Shown here piece by piece: positions 45,534 through 58,800 of a DNA stretch of 64,000 bases (the stretch's first letter is position 1; the number at the start of each line of letters is the position of its first letter). The stretch lies in assembly GCA_001566295.1 (NCBI GenBank), contig KQ964245.1:1369524-1433523 (forward strand). The letters run 5' to 3'. Under the pieces are notes generated by a model that saw nothing but the letters and a program-made list of their open reading frames with translations, did no database searches and was not told where the DNA came from. Both the position numbers and the translations under genes were made by a program. The DNA comes from Microdochium bolleyi (Eukaryota; Ascomycota; Sordariomycetes; Xylariales; Microdochiaceae).

Positions 45534-48273
45534 CGGGAAGGAGAGGAGGCAGCAGGAGTTCTCGTCCAGCCTTTGGAGTGTATATGAAAGCCAGTCGAGA
45601 CGTAGGATGGTTTGAAAGCCATTCACCCACGCCCTGCCCCTATACAACGACGACCTATTTCTTCTCTTATGGACAAGAGCAGGTTGGTGATATTTCACAT
45701 TTGTGCGTCTCAATCTAATAATAAACATGTCTCGTGAGTCCTTGGAATAATCAAGATCTTACGGGCGTTTCGTCGCATCAAGTGTAGCCCACCTCCGGGG
45801 TTAAGAGCTGCTCCTCTAGACAAGTTGCAATCGAGTGTCGCTTCTGATCCATAATCTTAGACTGTGCTTGCTTTGTCTTGGCCATGCCTAGCCACGCCCA
45901 GCCACGCTCCAGCCCTACAAGGCGGAGCGAGAAACCTCTTTGTTCATCCGTGCGAATGACTTGCAACAAGAGACAGCTGTGAGAAGCGCCCGGTTTTCCT
46001 GCCAGCTTCAAAGTTGGTTATTGTGCGAGCTGGACTTTCCCCGCTGAAGGTCCGCGCGCTTGCTGCAAGAAAGGTATCGGTCTGAACAGCCAGCGCCTGC
46101 AGGGCTCGGCTGAGCAAGATAGGTGCGCTCGTGGACGTGACGTTCGCGGCAGCACGTGAGTAGGTCCGACAAGCGAACAGTCCGTCACATGTCACGCTTC
46201 GCGACGTCTGTGGCTAAGCGATCCAACCAGCCGAGCGGTTTTCTTACAACCTGCCTTGGTGATCATCCCATTGGCTGAGACGGCAGGTGTCTTCATTTGC
46301 TGCTTTGAGCATATTGACGCCGACGCCACGCAGGAAAGGGAATGACGGTAACTTTGGGGACGACCGTACCTGCATAAGGGGGTTACATGTTGTCAGGCTG
46401 GCTCATCCGGGGATGCACGACCCCAGTGTCCCGCGATGTCGACACGTTCTTTCGAACACAGTGCCGGGCAGCAACGGAACTCTTCTAGAAGAATGCGAAA
46501 CGACCAAGAGGACTTGGAGCGTCCGAGCGCAGCGATAATGCCCCGGACTTTGTGATTAGGTTACAGCGGTGTGCGGTGCTGACACCGGGTCCAAACCCGC
46601 GCGTTCCTGCCGCTCCCGATCGTCGCTGCGCGTCCCACACCGACTCCGTCTCGTTTGGTCGTCTGCTGGGCACATGCATGCTCATTTGGCGATACGGCAT
46701 GCAGGTGTCGCGGTGTCGCAGAGAGGGTAGGAATGAGACGTGCTTGTCCGGTACCAGCGTCGGATTCTGCCGTCATAAAGTTCAATCGAAGTCGTAAAAA
46801 GTTTGCGGGGATTGACCTGCGTGTGCGTCAACTCAGGTCCAGCGGTTTCGGATCCGGGTTACACGACAGGGCACCATTCATTTCGCATCGAGCCCCTGCA
46901 TGCAGAGCCACCTCATTGCACGCGGGTTGTAGTCAGGTCTAACGTCAAGTTCGACAAGGATGGTATTCCCAATGGGTGATCATAGCCGGGCCAGGGATGA
47001 TCTGTCCAGCTCCTCCGCACCAGCTTTGTTCGCTAAGTCGGGCAATGTTCGAGAATCATTCGACCCCTCCGATTGACAAGCTCGGCAACCTTCTACTTTC
47101 CCCGTTAACAGCTGGATGTGCGTGGTCCGGCCGCGTCGTTGTCCAGACTTGAGACCTCTGCATTATGAGTCCATATGTGTGATGTCGAGACAGGCATTGA
47201 CGGCACATACGCCTAGCAACCTGTAGGTCGGACAGAGACGCCCTCCTTGAGCACGGCAGACGGGCTGAGTGCTGTCCCGAGGTGTCTTTGGTCAACCCTG
47301 ACAAGGAACCGTGTCATCCCGAGTTATCACGACAGATCGTGGAGGTCACATGTTCATCTCAAAAAACCACATTGGACGGAGAAGCTCACATGCAAAGCCA
47401 GGTCGTCGCTGTTTCAAGATATGCAGGCTGGTCAGTGTGCGCGCGACGCGGTAATGAGAGCTGCGCTCACGGGGTGAAACCTTGATCAGGTTGACCTGAA
47501 TTATATGGTGTTGCCAGAAATAGTCGTAATTGCAGGTGCCATGTAGAACCATGATGCCTGCTGGTCGGGAACTCGAGCGACGTGCTGGGCTCGTTGTGAT
47601 CTGGACGCACTGTGGACAAGTAGTCACTCCTTGTTCGCGATTTGTGCAGGTGAGCACACTCACAGCCGCGTGCGTGATTTCATGCTCTTCAGTGAGGCAA
47701 CATGCACAGAGCGCAGCCACCCCTTGCCATTGCATCAAATTGCGCATCCGCTGCCGGCCTGCGAGGCCGTGTCGTGATGTCTCCTTGTCCTTTCGTGCCT
47801 GCGAGCTGCAGCCATGACGTCTGACGTTGAGCACGCACCGGGCGCAACCCCAGACACCTGTGCTGGGCTGGCAGGGCGAGACATGGGTCTCATCGACCTG
47901 AAGGCTGGTCTCCCGCCGACATGGATGTCCGTCAGGCTGGGCCTTGTGCGGCGTTGAATGTTACGACGGCCTGCCCGAGGAAACGCAGAGCTGTTGTTGG
48001 TTGTGGGAGGACCTCGGGATGCGACAGCAGACAGGCAAAGGAAGCACCCAAGGTACCAGTAGCGTCAGTGGTCACTGGGATGCAGTCTCTGCCCAGAGTC
48101 TTCCAAGGTTGGTGACGTGTGGAAACAGAGCAGCTGCGAGAGAGAAGCACCAACGTCGGCCGCGTGGCCTCAGGTTCGTTATCAAGTTGCTCTCTAGGAA
48201 GTTGCCCGTCTCTCGATCTAGCTTGTTTGCATGTGGCGTCGCGCTTTCCTCCACCGTGCCTGGCCTGGACCGG

Positions 48274-48301
48274 TGCAGCCTGCAGCCTGCAGCCTGCAGT
48301 C
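48274..48301. repeat. Short tandem repeat, GCAGCCT unit
   Basis: Three perfect copies of the 7-bp unit followed by a partial and then a diverged copy. Non-coding. Confidence 0.75.
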
Positions 48302-50247
48302 CTGCAGGTCATTCCAAGTCTTCTGATGGAACATCGACAAGGTGTCCCCGTGTCAGCGGTCCCACGTCCGGCACCATCAGCAACACATCCTTCTGCGTAA
48401 GTGAATTACTTTGGCGCATTGCCGCCGGTGAGGCGTGGCTTGCATACGGCCGGCCGTCTCGAGTTCTAGAGCAATGCTTCTAGCGGCCTTCTGCGACGCT
48501 TCTCTCGTGAACCCCTGGGGCCAGATGCCATGTGCCGCGCCCAGCGCAAAGTCTCACACTCGGCAGCAGCGCCATTGTGCATGCCGCGAGCGCCACAGCG
48601 GCCTCGTCGACATTGTCCTCCACAGCCTGGCCTGGACCGCCTAGTACGGCAACATACAGTCGAAAGCGGCTAATCGCATCCTCTGGCCTGTTCCAGCTTC
48701 TCCGGCGGTCTCTGGAAGCAACGCAGAACCTCGTGGGAATAGACTCGGCAGGGGCATCAGGACGCGGGATTGCCATTCGACAACGGATATGGGCAGTCCG
48801 ACCCCCTGGCATCGCTCGTTGCCACACAGCTGACTGCCTCTGAGCAAACAAGTTGGAAACGCCCGCTGGCCTGGCGACACCTGTCAACCTACGATGGGCG
48901 ACTCGGACGATCCCGCACTTCACGACTCGTGCCGGGGGAGCACCTGAGCCTGCTGGGCAAAGTCGACGCCAGGGGGCTGGCACGCGGCAGGGGCCCTAGC
49001 TCGCCAACAGCCAGAGACAATCCAGTGGCGCTCCTGGAACCAAATGAGATGGGCAGCCCAGCGCACCAAAGGCTGCCTAGCGGCGCATAGGTTCCTCGTC
49101 CGGGTCTGGCCTCGTGCCAGCTGCAGCTAGGGACCAGCACCACTAAAGACTGCCCCGTTCCTCCTCATGCCGGGCGCAGTGCTACTGCGTAGGCTCGGCA
49201 GAGCCGATCTCGACTCGCCGGCCTGGGCAGGACGGAACCCCCAAACTCTGGAGTCCACTTCCACGCGCACTCATGCTGCGAAGCTGCAAGCACTTGCTCA
49301 GGCGCCGGCGCCAAAGGCAGTGGCTCGTTCCAAGGTAGTCGTTGTCCACAGGGGCCGGACGCACGTGTACCGCACCGCTGCCGCTGCTACAATGCCGTCC
49401 CTCAGCGGGCACCCCTCGAGACGTCCGGACGCTTCGACCCTCCGCACATGCCCCCATATCCCGGCCGGACGAGCAAGGGGCCTGACAAGTCACTGCCGAT
49501 CATTCATTGTCCGACTCTCTGTGGTCCTGACCCCCATCTGCTGCCGTCCGGTGCGTGCTGGTGAGCCTTGTCGACCACGAGGACGGGCGACCAGCCAGCC
49601 CACTCACACCCAACGCATGTGCCCTCGTCACTTCCCGATCTCCCCCTCCTGCCCTCATGTGCGCTTATGTACGATAGATACCCAGGCCATGCAGACCCAA
49701 GTAATAATAGACCGCCTGCGCTTCAGGACACCGCCACCCTCCTGGAGCTGACCTTGCTTGCTGTGGCGCCTCTACCGGCCCTGCTTCTTCTTCAAGACCT
49801 GCTCCGTACATGATCCGCGATAGTTGATCCCCTCTCAGTGCTGCGTTTGTCCTGCGCATATCAGGCCCCTAAGTAACAGTGCGCAGCACAGTACGACACA
49901 CTGGTTGGCCCCTTCTCCTGGAAAGTCATCCTTCCAAGTATCGTCCCTTCATCTAGCGCAAACTTCTCTGTTCTTGCCATCCGCCTATCTGCCACGCAAC
50001 TTCGCGGCAGTTGCTACCTCCCACGTATCCATATCTGCGCCCACGGACACGGCTACAGCGACGACCGACCCCGTACTTCGAGCTGCCGACTCCTCCGATC
50101 ACAGCCTCATCGATGCGAGAACCGTCGCACTCGGCCATAAAGCGACGTGCCCCCCCGCCTTCGAATCGCCCAGCCCACCCCAACTCCCTTGCGCACCTCG
50201 ATCCGTAAAGGGGTGCTCCTGCGCCAGATCAACGATTGCGGTCAGCG

Positions 50248-52491
50248 ATGGGCAACAGCCAGGGCAAACCCGTTGAGTTCAACGGCGAAGGTGAGCATCA
50301 TCCGCCTCACTCACTTGCACTCCAACCTCGTTCGCTGGAAGAACACTACACAATCGCATGCTGGGCAAGGTCTCGAGCACTGCACAATCGGTCCCCACAC
50401 CGTCGTCTACGCTCCTGGCCAGCTACAAGTTCAAGGCCGGCGAACAATTGCTCTTGTCCACCATGCGATAGTATCAGTGCAGAGTTTCCTGGCTTCGCTT
50501 TACATATTTCGTGGCACATCACTGACAAACGCTTCTCACTAGTCAATCTCAATCACTTTCGGCTCCTCCGAGTTGTCGGTAGAGGTGCCTTCGGCAAGGT
50601 CCGGATCGTAGAACGTAAGGACACTGGTCTGTCCTTTGCTCTCAAGTACATCCGCAAAGATGAAGGTATGTGCACATAGGATCCCTTCAACCCAGCAAGC
50701 TTGACCTCGAAGACTCCACAAGTGGCCGGTACGAGTACAGGCTTCCTGCTGACCCCTCTTACCCGTGGTAGTCGTCCGATCCGAGAGCGTGCGAAATATT
50801 ATCCGAGAACGTCGCATGCTGGAACATGTGAACCACCCATTCATTTGTAACTTGCGTTACAGTTTCCAAGATATCGAGTACATGTACGTGGCAATCGGTG
50901 TGGAACTACTTCAACGCCGTCCGGGCTATCCTCTCTCGAGGGCCCTTCCGTTGTAACCGACTAACCAACATCTGGCCTCAGGTATCTTGTTGTCGACCTC
51001 ATGACTGGCGGCGATCTGAGATTCCACATATCAAGAAAGACATTCACCGAGGAAGCCGTGCGCTTCTGGATTGCCGAGCTTGGGTGCGCTCTGAGATACG
51101 TTCACGGCCAAGGCATAATTCATCGCGATGTCAAGCCAGACAATGTCCTTCTTGACGCAGATGGACACGTCCATTTGACAGATTTCGTGAGTTGTCCCTT
51201 TGCGTCGTTCGCGTCAAGACTGCAAGCTAATAAGTCATCCACAGAACGTTGCCTCTGATGTCATTCCCGGAAAAGTCTTGACTAGCAAGTCAGGAACACT
51301 CGCATATCTTGCCCCGGAAGTCTATGGCGGTAAAGGATACGATGTTCGGGCAGACTGGTGGTCTTTGGGAGTCCTCTTCTACGAGTGCATTTACAATAAG
51401 GTAAGCTCTCTCGCATTGCAGTCAACATTCTCCAAACCGTCATGTACTAACAGCCATGTCAGCGACCGTTTGAGGGCAACTCGGAATCAAGTCTGAGCAC
51501 TGTTATCATGGCTGCCAACCCCAAGTTCCCGATTACCGCACCTCCTGTCTCACTGCCATGCCTGTACGCCATCGGATCTGCCCTGGAGCCGAACCCAGAC
51601 AAGAGACTCGGTGCCACATGGGAGAGCTTCATCAACGAGCCCTTCTTCAAGTCAATAGACTTCGATGCGCTGATGAGGAAGGAAATCGAGCCAGTCTTTG
51701 TTCCATCATCAGAGAAAACCAACTTCGACGCAACCTACGATCTCGAGGAGCTTCTGCTTGAGGAAGCACCTCTCGAGGCTCGTGCCCGCAGGCAGAAGCC
51801 CAGAGAGAAGCTGAAGGATGACGCGACGCAGAAGGAGATCCGCGAAGAGGAGCTGTACAAGACGATCGAACGCGAGTTCCGCCCATTCGATTACACGGTT
51901 GCTGCTTATGAGAAGTAAGGACCTTACAGTCGTGTGATATTGAGAACCGTCACTAATTCCTGAGACAGAATCACGGCGATGCAAAATGAGCAAAACGCCG
52001 AGGAGCACGGCGAGCTTCAGGTAACTGGAGAGCCACAAGCTATTAGCACGAACGAAGTTCAGCCTGCGCCGACCACCAATGGCTCATCACATGCCTTGCA
52101 TCACTCGTCGTCAGGCCACAACCCTGACATGATGCAACGAACCACGAGTGGCGGCCAGTCACAAATGGCCCCAACACGTCCCGCACCGAAACCTTACCCG
52201 CCCAGCTACAACGAGACAACGAAGCCGCAGCCACCTACACCCGGCACCCGGGTCCAGCACCGCAGCGGCGGGCTGTCGGTAACCATTGACGCCACTGGGA
52301 GCTGGTCGCAACTCGCTCGGCAAGACGCGACTCTTCCAGCTGATGCCAATGCTTCGAACGACGATAAAGGCGGTTCTTCCAGCGGTGGTGTCTTTGGCTT
52401 GTTTGGACGCAAGAAAGGACGTGGCCATAGCCCAAAGCCACGTGAGAGGGGTGTCCTCGGCAAGGAAGGCGCTCGCCAAGTCATTGGTTAA
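50248..52491 (+). CDS. STK32/YANK-type AGC serine/threonine kinase
   Basis: Seven exons: 50248-50290, 50543-50665, 50772-50883, 50982-51186, 51245-51400, 51463-51914 and 51969-52491, giving 537 residues. The start MGNSQGK is a plausible N-myristoylation site. The kinase domain begins at about 19: glycine loop GRGAFGKV, ATP-site Lys49, catalytic HRDVKPDN with Asp142, and TDFNVA, in which DFG reads DFN (Asp160-Phe-Asn162). DFN is the normal form in the STK32 family (HITDFNIA in animals, from memory). APE is intact. The C-terminal about 190 residues are Pro/Ser-rich and end with a basic GLFGRKKGRG segment. The first intron (252 nt) is the longest. Family is strong; fungal role is not established here. 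Confidence 0.93.
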
Positions 52492-53466
52492 TGCTTAGAC
52501 CGATAGTCTTGACTATCGCGAGACGAGCTGCGCCATCGCATGTCTCTGTGATCACAGAGGTTTACATTCGCGGACCTGAGCACTTGACTCAAGGTCAACT
52601 GAGTCGAGCTACGTCCAGCACACTTCTGAAGTTCTGAAATTTGTTTCGAGGCTTCAAAAAACCACAAGCAAGCGTCGGCACAATAGGCTTTCTTCAGCGA
52701 TCAGCATCTTGGACCGGAGTGGACCTCGAAGGACTCCTGTTTGGCGAGTTGGATGGTCCCAGCGTCTCCGGAGGTTGGCTACCAGAATTTGTGGCCCTTG
52801 CTTCTTCATTGGCGTTTGGCATAATCCTGACGCAAGACCGAGATACGCGAGCACGAGTACGAGCATGAGCATGAGCTTCTGGATATCTACAGACACGGCA
52901 TTCCGCAATCATCGTCTCCAGGCAGCGATAACTATGTTGAGGACTGGCATTCATCCGGGCGTTATGGAGTTCTTTATCATCGCGCTACTGCACGCAGGTG
53001 CTTTAATTCCGCTCGCGATTTTATCAAGCATGATACATTATTCGACAACTGCTGTACACATAAACAGTGGTGTCGAGTAGATGACGGGGTGGGAGGTTGT
53101 GCTTATTTTGGTTTGGGTGGTTGGCGCTCTTTGGTAGCTACTTTGCCTATCCCCCATTGCGCGCGGTAACGTTTGGTTCGTCTTGATCTCGATACATCAT
53201 CATAACATATACCTCTTCCTATTTTAGCTTTGCTTGCAATTAGAATCTGGAGTTTGGACATGACTCGAGGGTGGCACAGTAAGACGAAACCATGTGTGAG
53301 CTGCAACATATCCACGGCGAGAAGACACAAGTGACATGGGGAAGGCGACGACTGTGGTTATTGATACTCGGTATCCTGGCATTTGTGAACATAAGATGCA
53401 TGTACATCATTTCCGTCATCATTTTCCTTCCTCTTCTTGCCATGCCGGCAACAGCCACCGTAATCA
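52492..53466. other. Convergent 3' region
   Basis: About 975 nt between the kinase and GCN20 genes; short open frames only. A GAGCAC/GAGCAT tandem-like stretch is seen near 52850-52880. Confidence 0.5.
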
Positions 53467-55859
53467 TCAGTGCGCCTTGACGACACCGGCGGCGTCGGCC
53501 TGCGCGGTGATCCTCTTCTTGTAGGCCTGCACGTCACCGGGGAACTTCCACACGGTGCCGTTCTCGCAGACCCACAGGCTCGTGCAGACCGTCTGGAGCA
53601 TGGTGACGTCGTGGGAGACCATGACGACGCCGCCCTGGAACTCGCGCAGCGCCAAGGCGAGGGCGTCCATGGCCTCGATATCGAGATGGTTAGACGGCTC
53701 GTCGAGGACGAGGATGTGCGGCTGGGTGAGCGCCAGGCAGGCGAAGGCGACACGGGACTTCTGGCCTCCGGACAGCACGGCCATCTTCTGCAGGCCCGTC
53801 GTGCCCGTGATGCCGAACGCGCCGAGCTGCCGCCGGTAGTCCTCGTCTGTGCGGCCCGGGTACGTCTTGGCCATGAAGCTGACGGCGCTCATGGTCAGGT
53901 CGAGCGCATCGACGTGGTGCTGGGCGAAGAAGCCGATGCGCAGGCGCGAGTTCTGCGACACCAGGCCGCCCGTGGCGGTGAGCTTTCCGATGAGCAGCCT
54001 GAGGATGGTGGTCTTGCCAGCGCCGTTGGGCCCCACGATGCCGATGCGCGAGTCGAGCTGGACGTCCAGGTCGACGTCCTGCAGGAGCTGCTTGTCCGGG
54101 GTGTAGCCGAACTTGACGCCCGACATCTGCACGATGGGCGGCGAGAGCTTCTCGACCTCGGGGAAGCTGAAGTGCACGCTGTAGTCCTTCTCCGGGGCCT
54201 CCAGGATGGGCATGCGCTCGAGCTTCTTGATGCGCGACTGCGCCTCGGCGGCCTTGCCCGCGTTGTAGCGGAACTTGTCGATGAAGGACTGCAGGTGGGC
54301 GCGCTGCGCCACGTTGTTCTCGTACTCGCGCTGGGCGACCTTCTTGCGCTCCTCGCGTGTGGCGTAGAAGGACTCGAAGTTGGCGCCGCGGTAGTAGTCG
54401 AGGCGCTCCGAGTGCTGGTGGATGATGTCGGTCGCGACCTCGTTGAGGAATGCTCGGTCGTGACTGACAACGAGGACCGTGCTGGGGTATGTCTGCAAGT
54501 AATTGGAGAGGAAGGTGATGGACGGCACGTCCAACATGTTGGAAGGCTCGTCGAGCAGGAGGAGGTCGGGCTCGCAGAACAGCGCTCTCGCGAGGGCCAG
54601 GCGCATACGCCAACCACCAGAGAACGTCTTGGTCGCGAACTGCTGTCTCTCTGCCGAGAAACCGAGACCGGCGAGGATACTGGCCGCTCGTGACTCTGCT
54701 TTGTCCGAATCCATTTCCGCCAGCTTGGACTGGACCTCGCCCAGCTTGGTGTCCAGGGCTTCCTGGTCACGGTCAAGCTTGGCAGCATCGGTGGAGGTAT
54801 CTGCCATTGAAGCACGTTGCGATTCGATCTCGGCAAGACGACCTGAGAGTTGCTGTGAGCCAGCTACGTTAGAGTGGCAGATTCGTACGGTTACCAAAAA
54901 AAAGAGAGGGGTTCAGGAGCTTACCGCCTGTTCTTTGAGCAGAACCTTGCGCCAAACGTCTGCGTCCAGCACGGCCTGAATAGCGGAAGTATCGTCACCA
55001 GCAAGCTAATCCAAGTTAGCAATTTGGAGCCAGGTTTCTCTGGCGTGGGCGAACAACGTACCTCCTGCTCGACGTGCAGAATGGAAATATGCGTCGGGAT
55101 AGGCAGCTCACGGCGAGACAGCGCTCTGAGCAGTGTAGATTTACCAACACCGTTGAAACCAACCAGACCATAACGATGGCCGTGAGCCAGCGTGAGATCG
55201 GTGCCTGTGAGAATTCTGACACCGCCGATGCTGACGTCGACGTTGTCGAGCTTGATGTCCTTGCTCTTGGGACCGCCGCTGGACCCGAGCTGGAGCGGGT
55301 TGACGGCCATGTAGAACTCCTCGTAGCTCTGGCCGTCCTCGGGCTCGTTGAGCAGCCGCGAGGCCTCGTACTCGACGTTCTTGAACTGCTTCTTGCTCTG
55401 CTTGGCCGCGATCTTGCGCTCGGCCTTCTCGAGCTTCTTGCGGTCGACTTTTGACTCGACTTTCCTGGCGTTGGCGGACTCGAGGTCCACGCTGCCGGTG
55501 GCCACCGCGAGCGTCGACGACATGTTGCGCTGCGAGCCAACCTGGATGGCCTGATCGAGCCGGCGCACGGCCGCGGGCCCGGTACGCTGTCCGCCATTGG
55601 CCTCCTCGTACTTCTCGACCCATTTCATCACGAGGTTGCGGATCTTCTCCTCCTCCTCGGCCTGGCCGGAGGCGTTGCCCGCGGCGGAGATGAGCAGCTC
55701 CGTGATGGCAGCGGCGGCCTCGGCGAGGGGCGAGAGCACGGCGGACTCGCCGTCGTCGGCACCGGCCCAGGTGGTCGATGCATGCCGCAGGTAGCCCACG
55801 GAGTAGTCCGAGAGCACCGGGTCGATGTCCGGGATGACGGCTCTGATGTCGGCCTCCAT
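53467..55859 (-). CDS. GCN20: ABCF ATPase GCN20
   Basis: Soluble ABC protein that with Gcn1 helps activate the kinase Gcn2 on ribosomes during amino-acid starvation. Three exons: 55062-55859, 54925-55005 and 53467-54852, giving 754 residues, the normal length. There are no membrane helices. The N-terminal about 200 residues form the family-specific helical region. The first ATPase has Walker A GFNGVGKST at 234-242, signature FSGGWRMR at 370 and Walker B LLLLDEPSNMLD near 390-401. The second has GPNGAGKTT, LSGGQKSRV and LVLDEPSNHLD. The ATG at 55859 was chosen because sequence upstream is not protein-like. A small second exon encodes LAGDDTSAIQ onward (27 codons). An alternative in-frame acceptor adds a few residues before QLSGRL. 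Confidence 0.96.
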
Positions 55860-58800
55860 GGCGGGCCCCTTGCTATGCGATTCGGAGTTTTGAGATTCTG
55901 GTGATGGCGGGCTTGATGGCGGGCTTTGCGGGCTTGTACGGGCGTCACGGCTCCAGACTGACGATCTGCAAGACAAAAGATCTATTCTTTTGAACAAACG
56001 TCGTTTCACGTGCTCGTGTATATCTTTCGCTCCGATTCTCCCGTGTCGGAGCCGCTCATGCACAAAATCACAGACCCGTCGTTGATTCATGGTGGGGTTA
56101 CACAGTACACACGGCTTGGGGCACGGTAGCACTACCTTGAAGGCGGCCCAGGTCGACCGGGTAGCTCGAGCCGCACGAGAGGAGCAGAAGAGACATGTGA
56201 AGAAGTCGAACCGCCATGTTTGATTAGTTACGGTATCTTCGCGGGCGAATGTTGGATCGCGGTCTTGGATAGACTCGGAGAGTTACTTGAGCACAGACAG
56301 ACACTTTACACCTGAGCCGCATAAGGAGGTCGAACCCCCCAGCCTTGATGCTTAGGGCACTGAGGACGGAAATAAGAAGGTATCCACGAGAATGGACAAT
56401 CCAAAGCTCTCAAGATTTCACAGGTCGATAAAATCCAAGAGGCCAGACAAGGAAAGACCGTGAACATCGCAATCTCATCAGATATCTCGCCAGGCGTGCT
56501 CGTGAGACCCGTGGTCTCTTCCGGCGCTAATTTTCATAGCATGATTACAATGTCCCAAGTGGCCGAACCGACGGCCGTTTGCCCGAGAAATGAGTCTAAC
56601 ACCTGAGAGGATCAGGTCTCACTCAGTACCAGTAATTGATGATCCGTCTCACTTCTGCGGAACTTTCCGTGGGCGGTCGGACCTCTCGTATGCAGGCAGC
56701 GCACGGCAGGACAGGGCGGAAGGTCATGTCTGGTTCAAGCCCGCTAGCAACCCCCATGCCGTCCCGTCTTAAATGACTCCAGTGCGTGGCTACGGTGGCC
56801 ATGGCAGCCGGCGCAGCACGCACCTGCCTGCATGAATATCTCGCTATTTGATGGAGGCTACAAGTTCGTCCTGCGAGTTCTTGCACTCCGGGTGTGTGTG
56901 TGTGTGTGTGTTCCATCAGGAGGCGGATTGCAATCGGACTTGCAGGGATCCGTATCCTTCTGGAAGATTGCCATTCCTGGTGGGTGAGGGGTAAATCACG
57001 AAAGAAGGTTCTCCGACGAAACGTGCCTCGCAACCAGGAAACTCTTTCATGCTTTAATTAACCCTAGAACCCCAAATAGTCCCCCATGCCGCGTCCAAGT
57101 GTTGATGCAATGCCCTTCACTAAAGGACAAGCTGCTTTGGCATGACGGCAGGAGGTCGTGATGACAGCGGGAAAGATGCTGCCGGCCGGAGAGGCCATGC
57201 AGTTAGGATGATGACAATGATATGCGATCGACTGATGATCTGATTCCCACGCACCCAGGAATTCCCCGGACTGGCCTACCGCGAAAGAAACGAGCCACCG
57301 GGGAATGCGGTCTTTACCCAGCAGGGCAAATGCACCCCGGGCCCGGCGTCTCCCCATACCTATGCAAGTCAGGCCAGGGCCAGGCAGGTCACGCCATCTT
57401 GCGGCTCCGCCCGAGTAGCTAAGATACCCAATATCGTAGGTCGGTCAGCACTTGCTACCGCAGCTACCGCAAGTGAGCGGGGAGCAGATCCCAACCAGGC
57501 GCTTGCTCCACGGTGGTTGGCTGTGAGCCTGCTGCGGGTGACGTACTTTGGAGGCCCCGAGACGACACTACGCTAGGAGATGCTGTGAGACGTCGATGTC
57601 GCGCTTCCGACGCGCGGGTTGCGCGTCGGTGATTGGCCAGCGTCCGGCAGTCACCCTCGTCGAGGGCGTCCGTAAACTCCAAGCCAGTCAGCCCAGGCAC
57701 CGTTCATGGATCCTCAAACACAAACCTATCTGGCGCCATACATGCAAACCAAGCAAATTCGGGCACTTGGCCGCGGATCTGCGTGTGCACACGAGCCAGG
57801 CGGTCCCCCTCCCCTGCGGTGGACTTCCGGGCTGGCGAGGCGGGGTGTTGTTCCGGGGCGAGGCCGGCCCCTCCGGGCATATTATTGCCATGCGCCCTCA
57901 CGTAAAACACCGCTAGCATCGCTGGCTTCCTTGTTTTCTGCCTGCTGGGCACCCGGACTGCATGCTGCCACCGGGCCTTTCTCCTTGTGGCTAATCATAA
58001 GGCCAGACCCCCATGGAAGGCGACGTAGCTGCGACGACATACCTGCAGCAGAGATGCTACTGTACCCAAGGTACACTCGGTGGCTTTCAGCACCGCCGGC
58101 CCTGGAGCGACGCCGACCCCTGCCCGCGTGGCGCATGGAATTCTTGGTTCGCGAGTGCAACCTCGATCCCGTCCCCGCGGGGCCCTCGATGCCCGCCAGC
58201 TTGTCAGGCTACGGCTTCGCTGTCACGGTAAATCGGCAAGTGTCTTGCAGTATCACCTACAGCAGCAGATCGAACTGCATGACATGCTGCATGCATTCTG
58301 GCTGTGTTGACGGGGTCTCTGTCCAACACAGGCTGCACATCCGAGTGAGATCATGCGTCTTGTCTAACAGAGTTTGCCTGGTGTCCTTCTTAGCGTTTCG
58401 AACTTGGCGCACGAGCCGGTGTGCCGGGGACGTGGGTACGTCGACACGCAGAGTCGGAACACTCTCCGCAAAAGGCTGTTCTTGCCTCAATTCCTTGGTC
58501 AACAACCATGATCCCGGAACGCACACGGAGCGGCCGGCAGGCGGGGTCAAGAGGACGAATCTCCACTTCCAAAGTTGCAATTCTGCCGAGATCCCTTTGA
58601 CGTGCCGACATGCTCCAGGAAGGGATGCATGGATGGAGGACTTTTGTGCGGATGGTGGAGATGTCTGCGCACGAGGTTGTCGGGCGCAATTGCCGAGTTC
58701 TCAGTCTTCATGCTTCGGTAAGCATCCAGAGGTGGCCAATTAGTCAACATTCCACGACCGAGGTCTCAAAGTTGATCCACGTGGTCTCCTTCCTGGTTGA

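Larger units (their letters stand above)
43883..50247. other. 6.4 kb without a supportable gene
   Basis: Contains the beta-tubulin 3' region, an inverted repeat (44371-44393), a G14 run (45520-45533), a CTGCAGC tandem repeat (48274-48301) and, at the right, the CT-rich leader region of the kinase gene (about 49600-50247). Open frames are short, overlap on all frames and show no known motif. I see no transposase, reverse transcriptase, terminal repeats or strong AT-enrichment. Confidence 0.45.

Noticed and set aside
53470..54693. 407-codon open frame antisense to GCN20
   Set aside because: Same GC-codon shadow effect; the sense strand carries an unmistakable ABCF protein.
56300..56400. tRNA-like GGTTCGACC word on the minus strand
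   Set aside because: It resembles a B box, but the T-stem pairs poorly and no A box or cloverleaf could be drawn.
56715..56750. GGTTCAAGCCC, a B-box-like word
   Set aside because: No matching A box, anticodon arm or acceptor stem at the right distance.
57706..58743. 345-codon open frame in the 6.5 kb gap
   Set aside because: Cys/Arg/Pro-rich with no recognisable domain, poor start context and competing frames; likely chance in GC-rich DNA.
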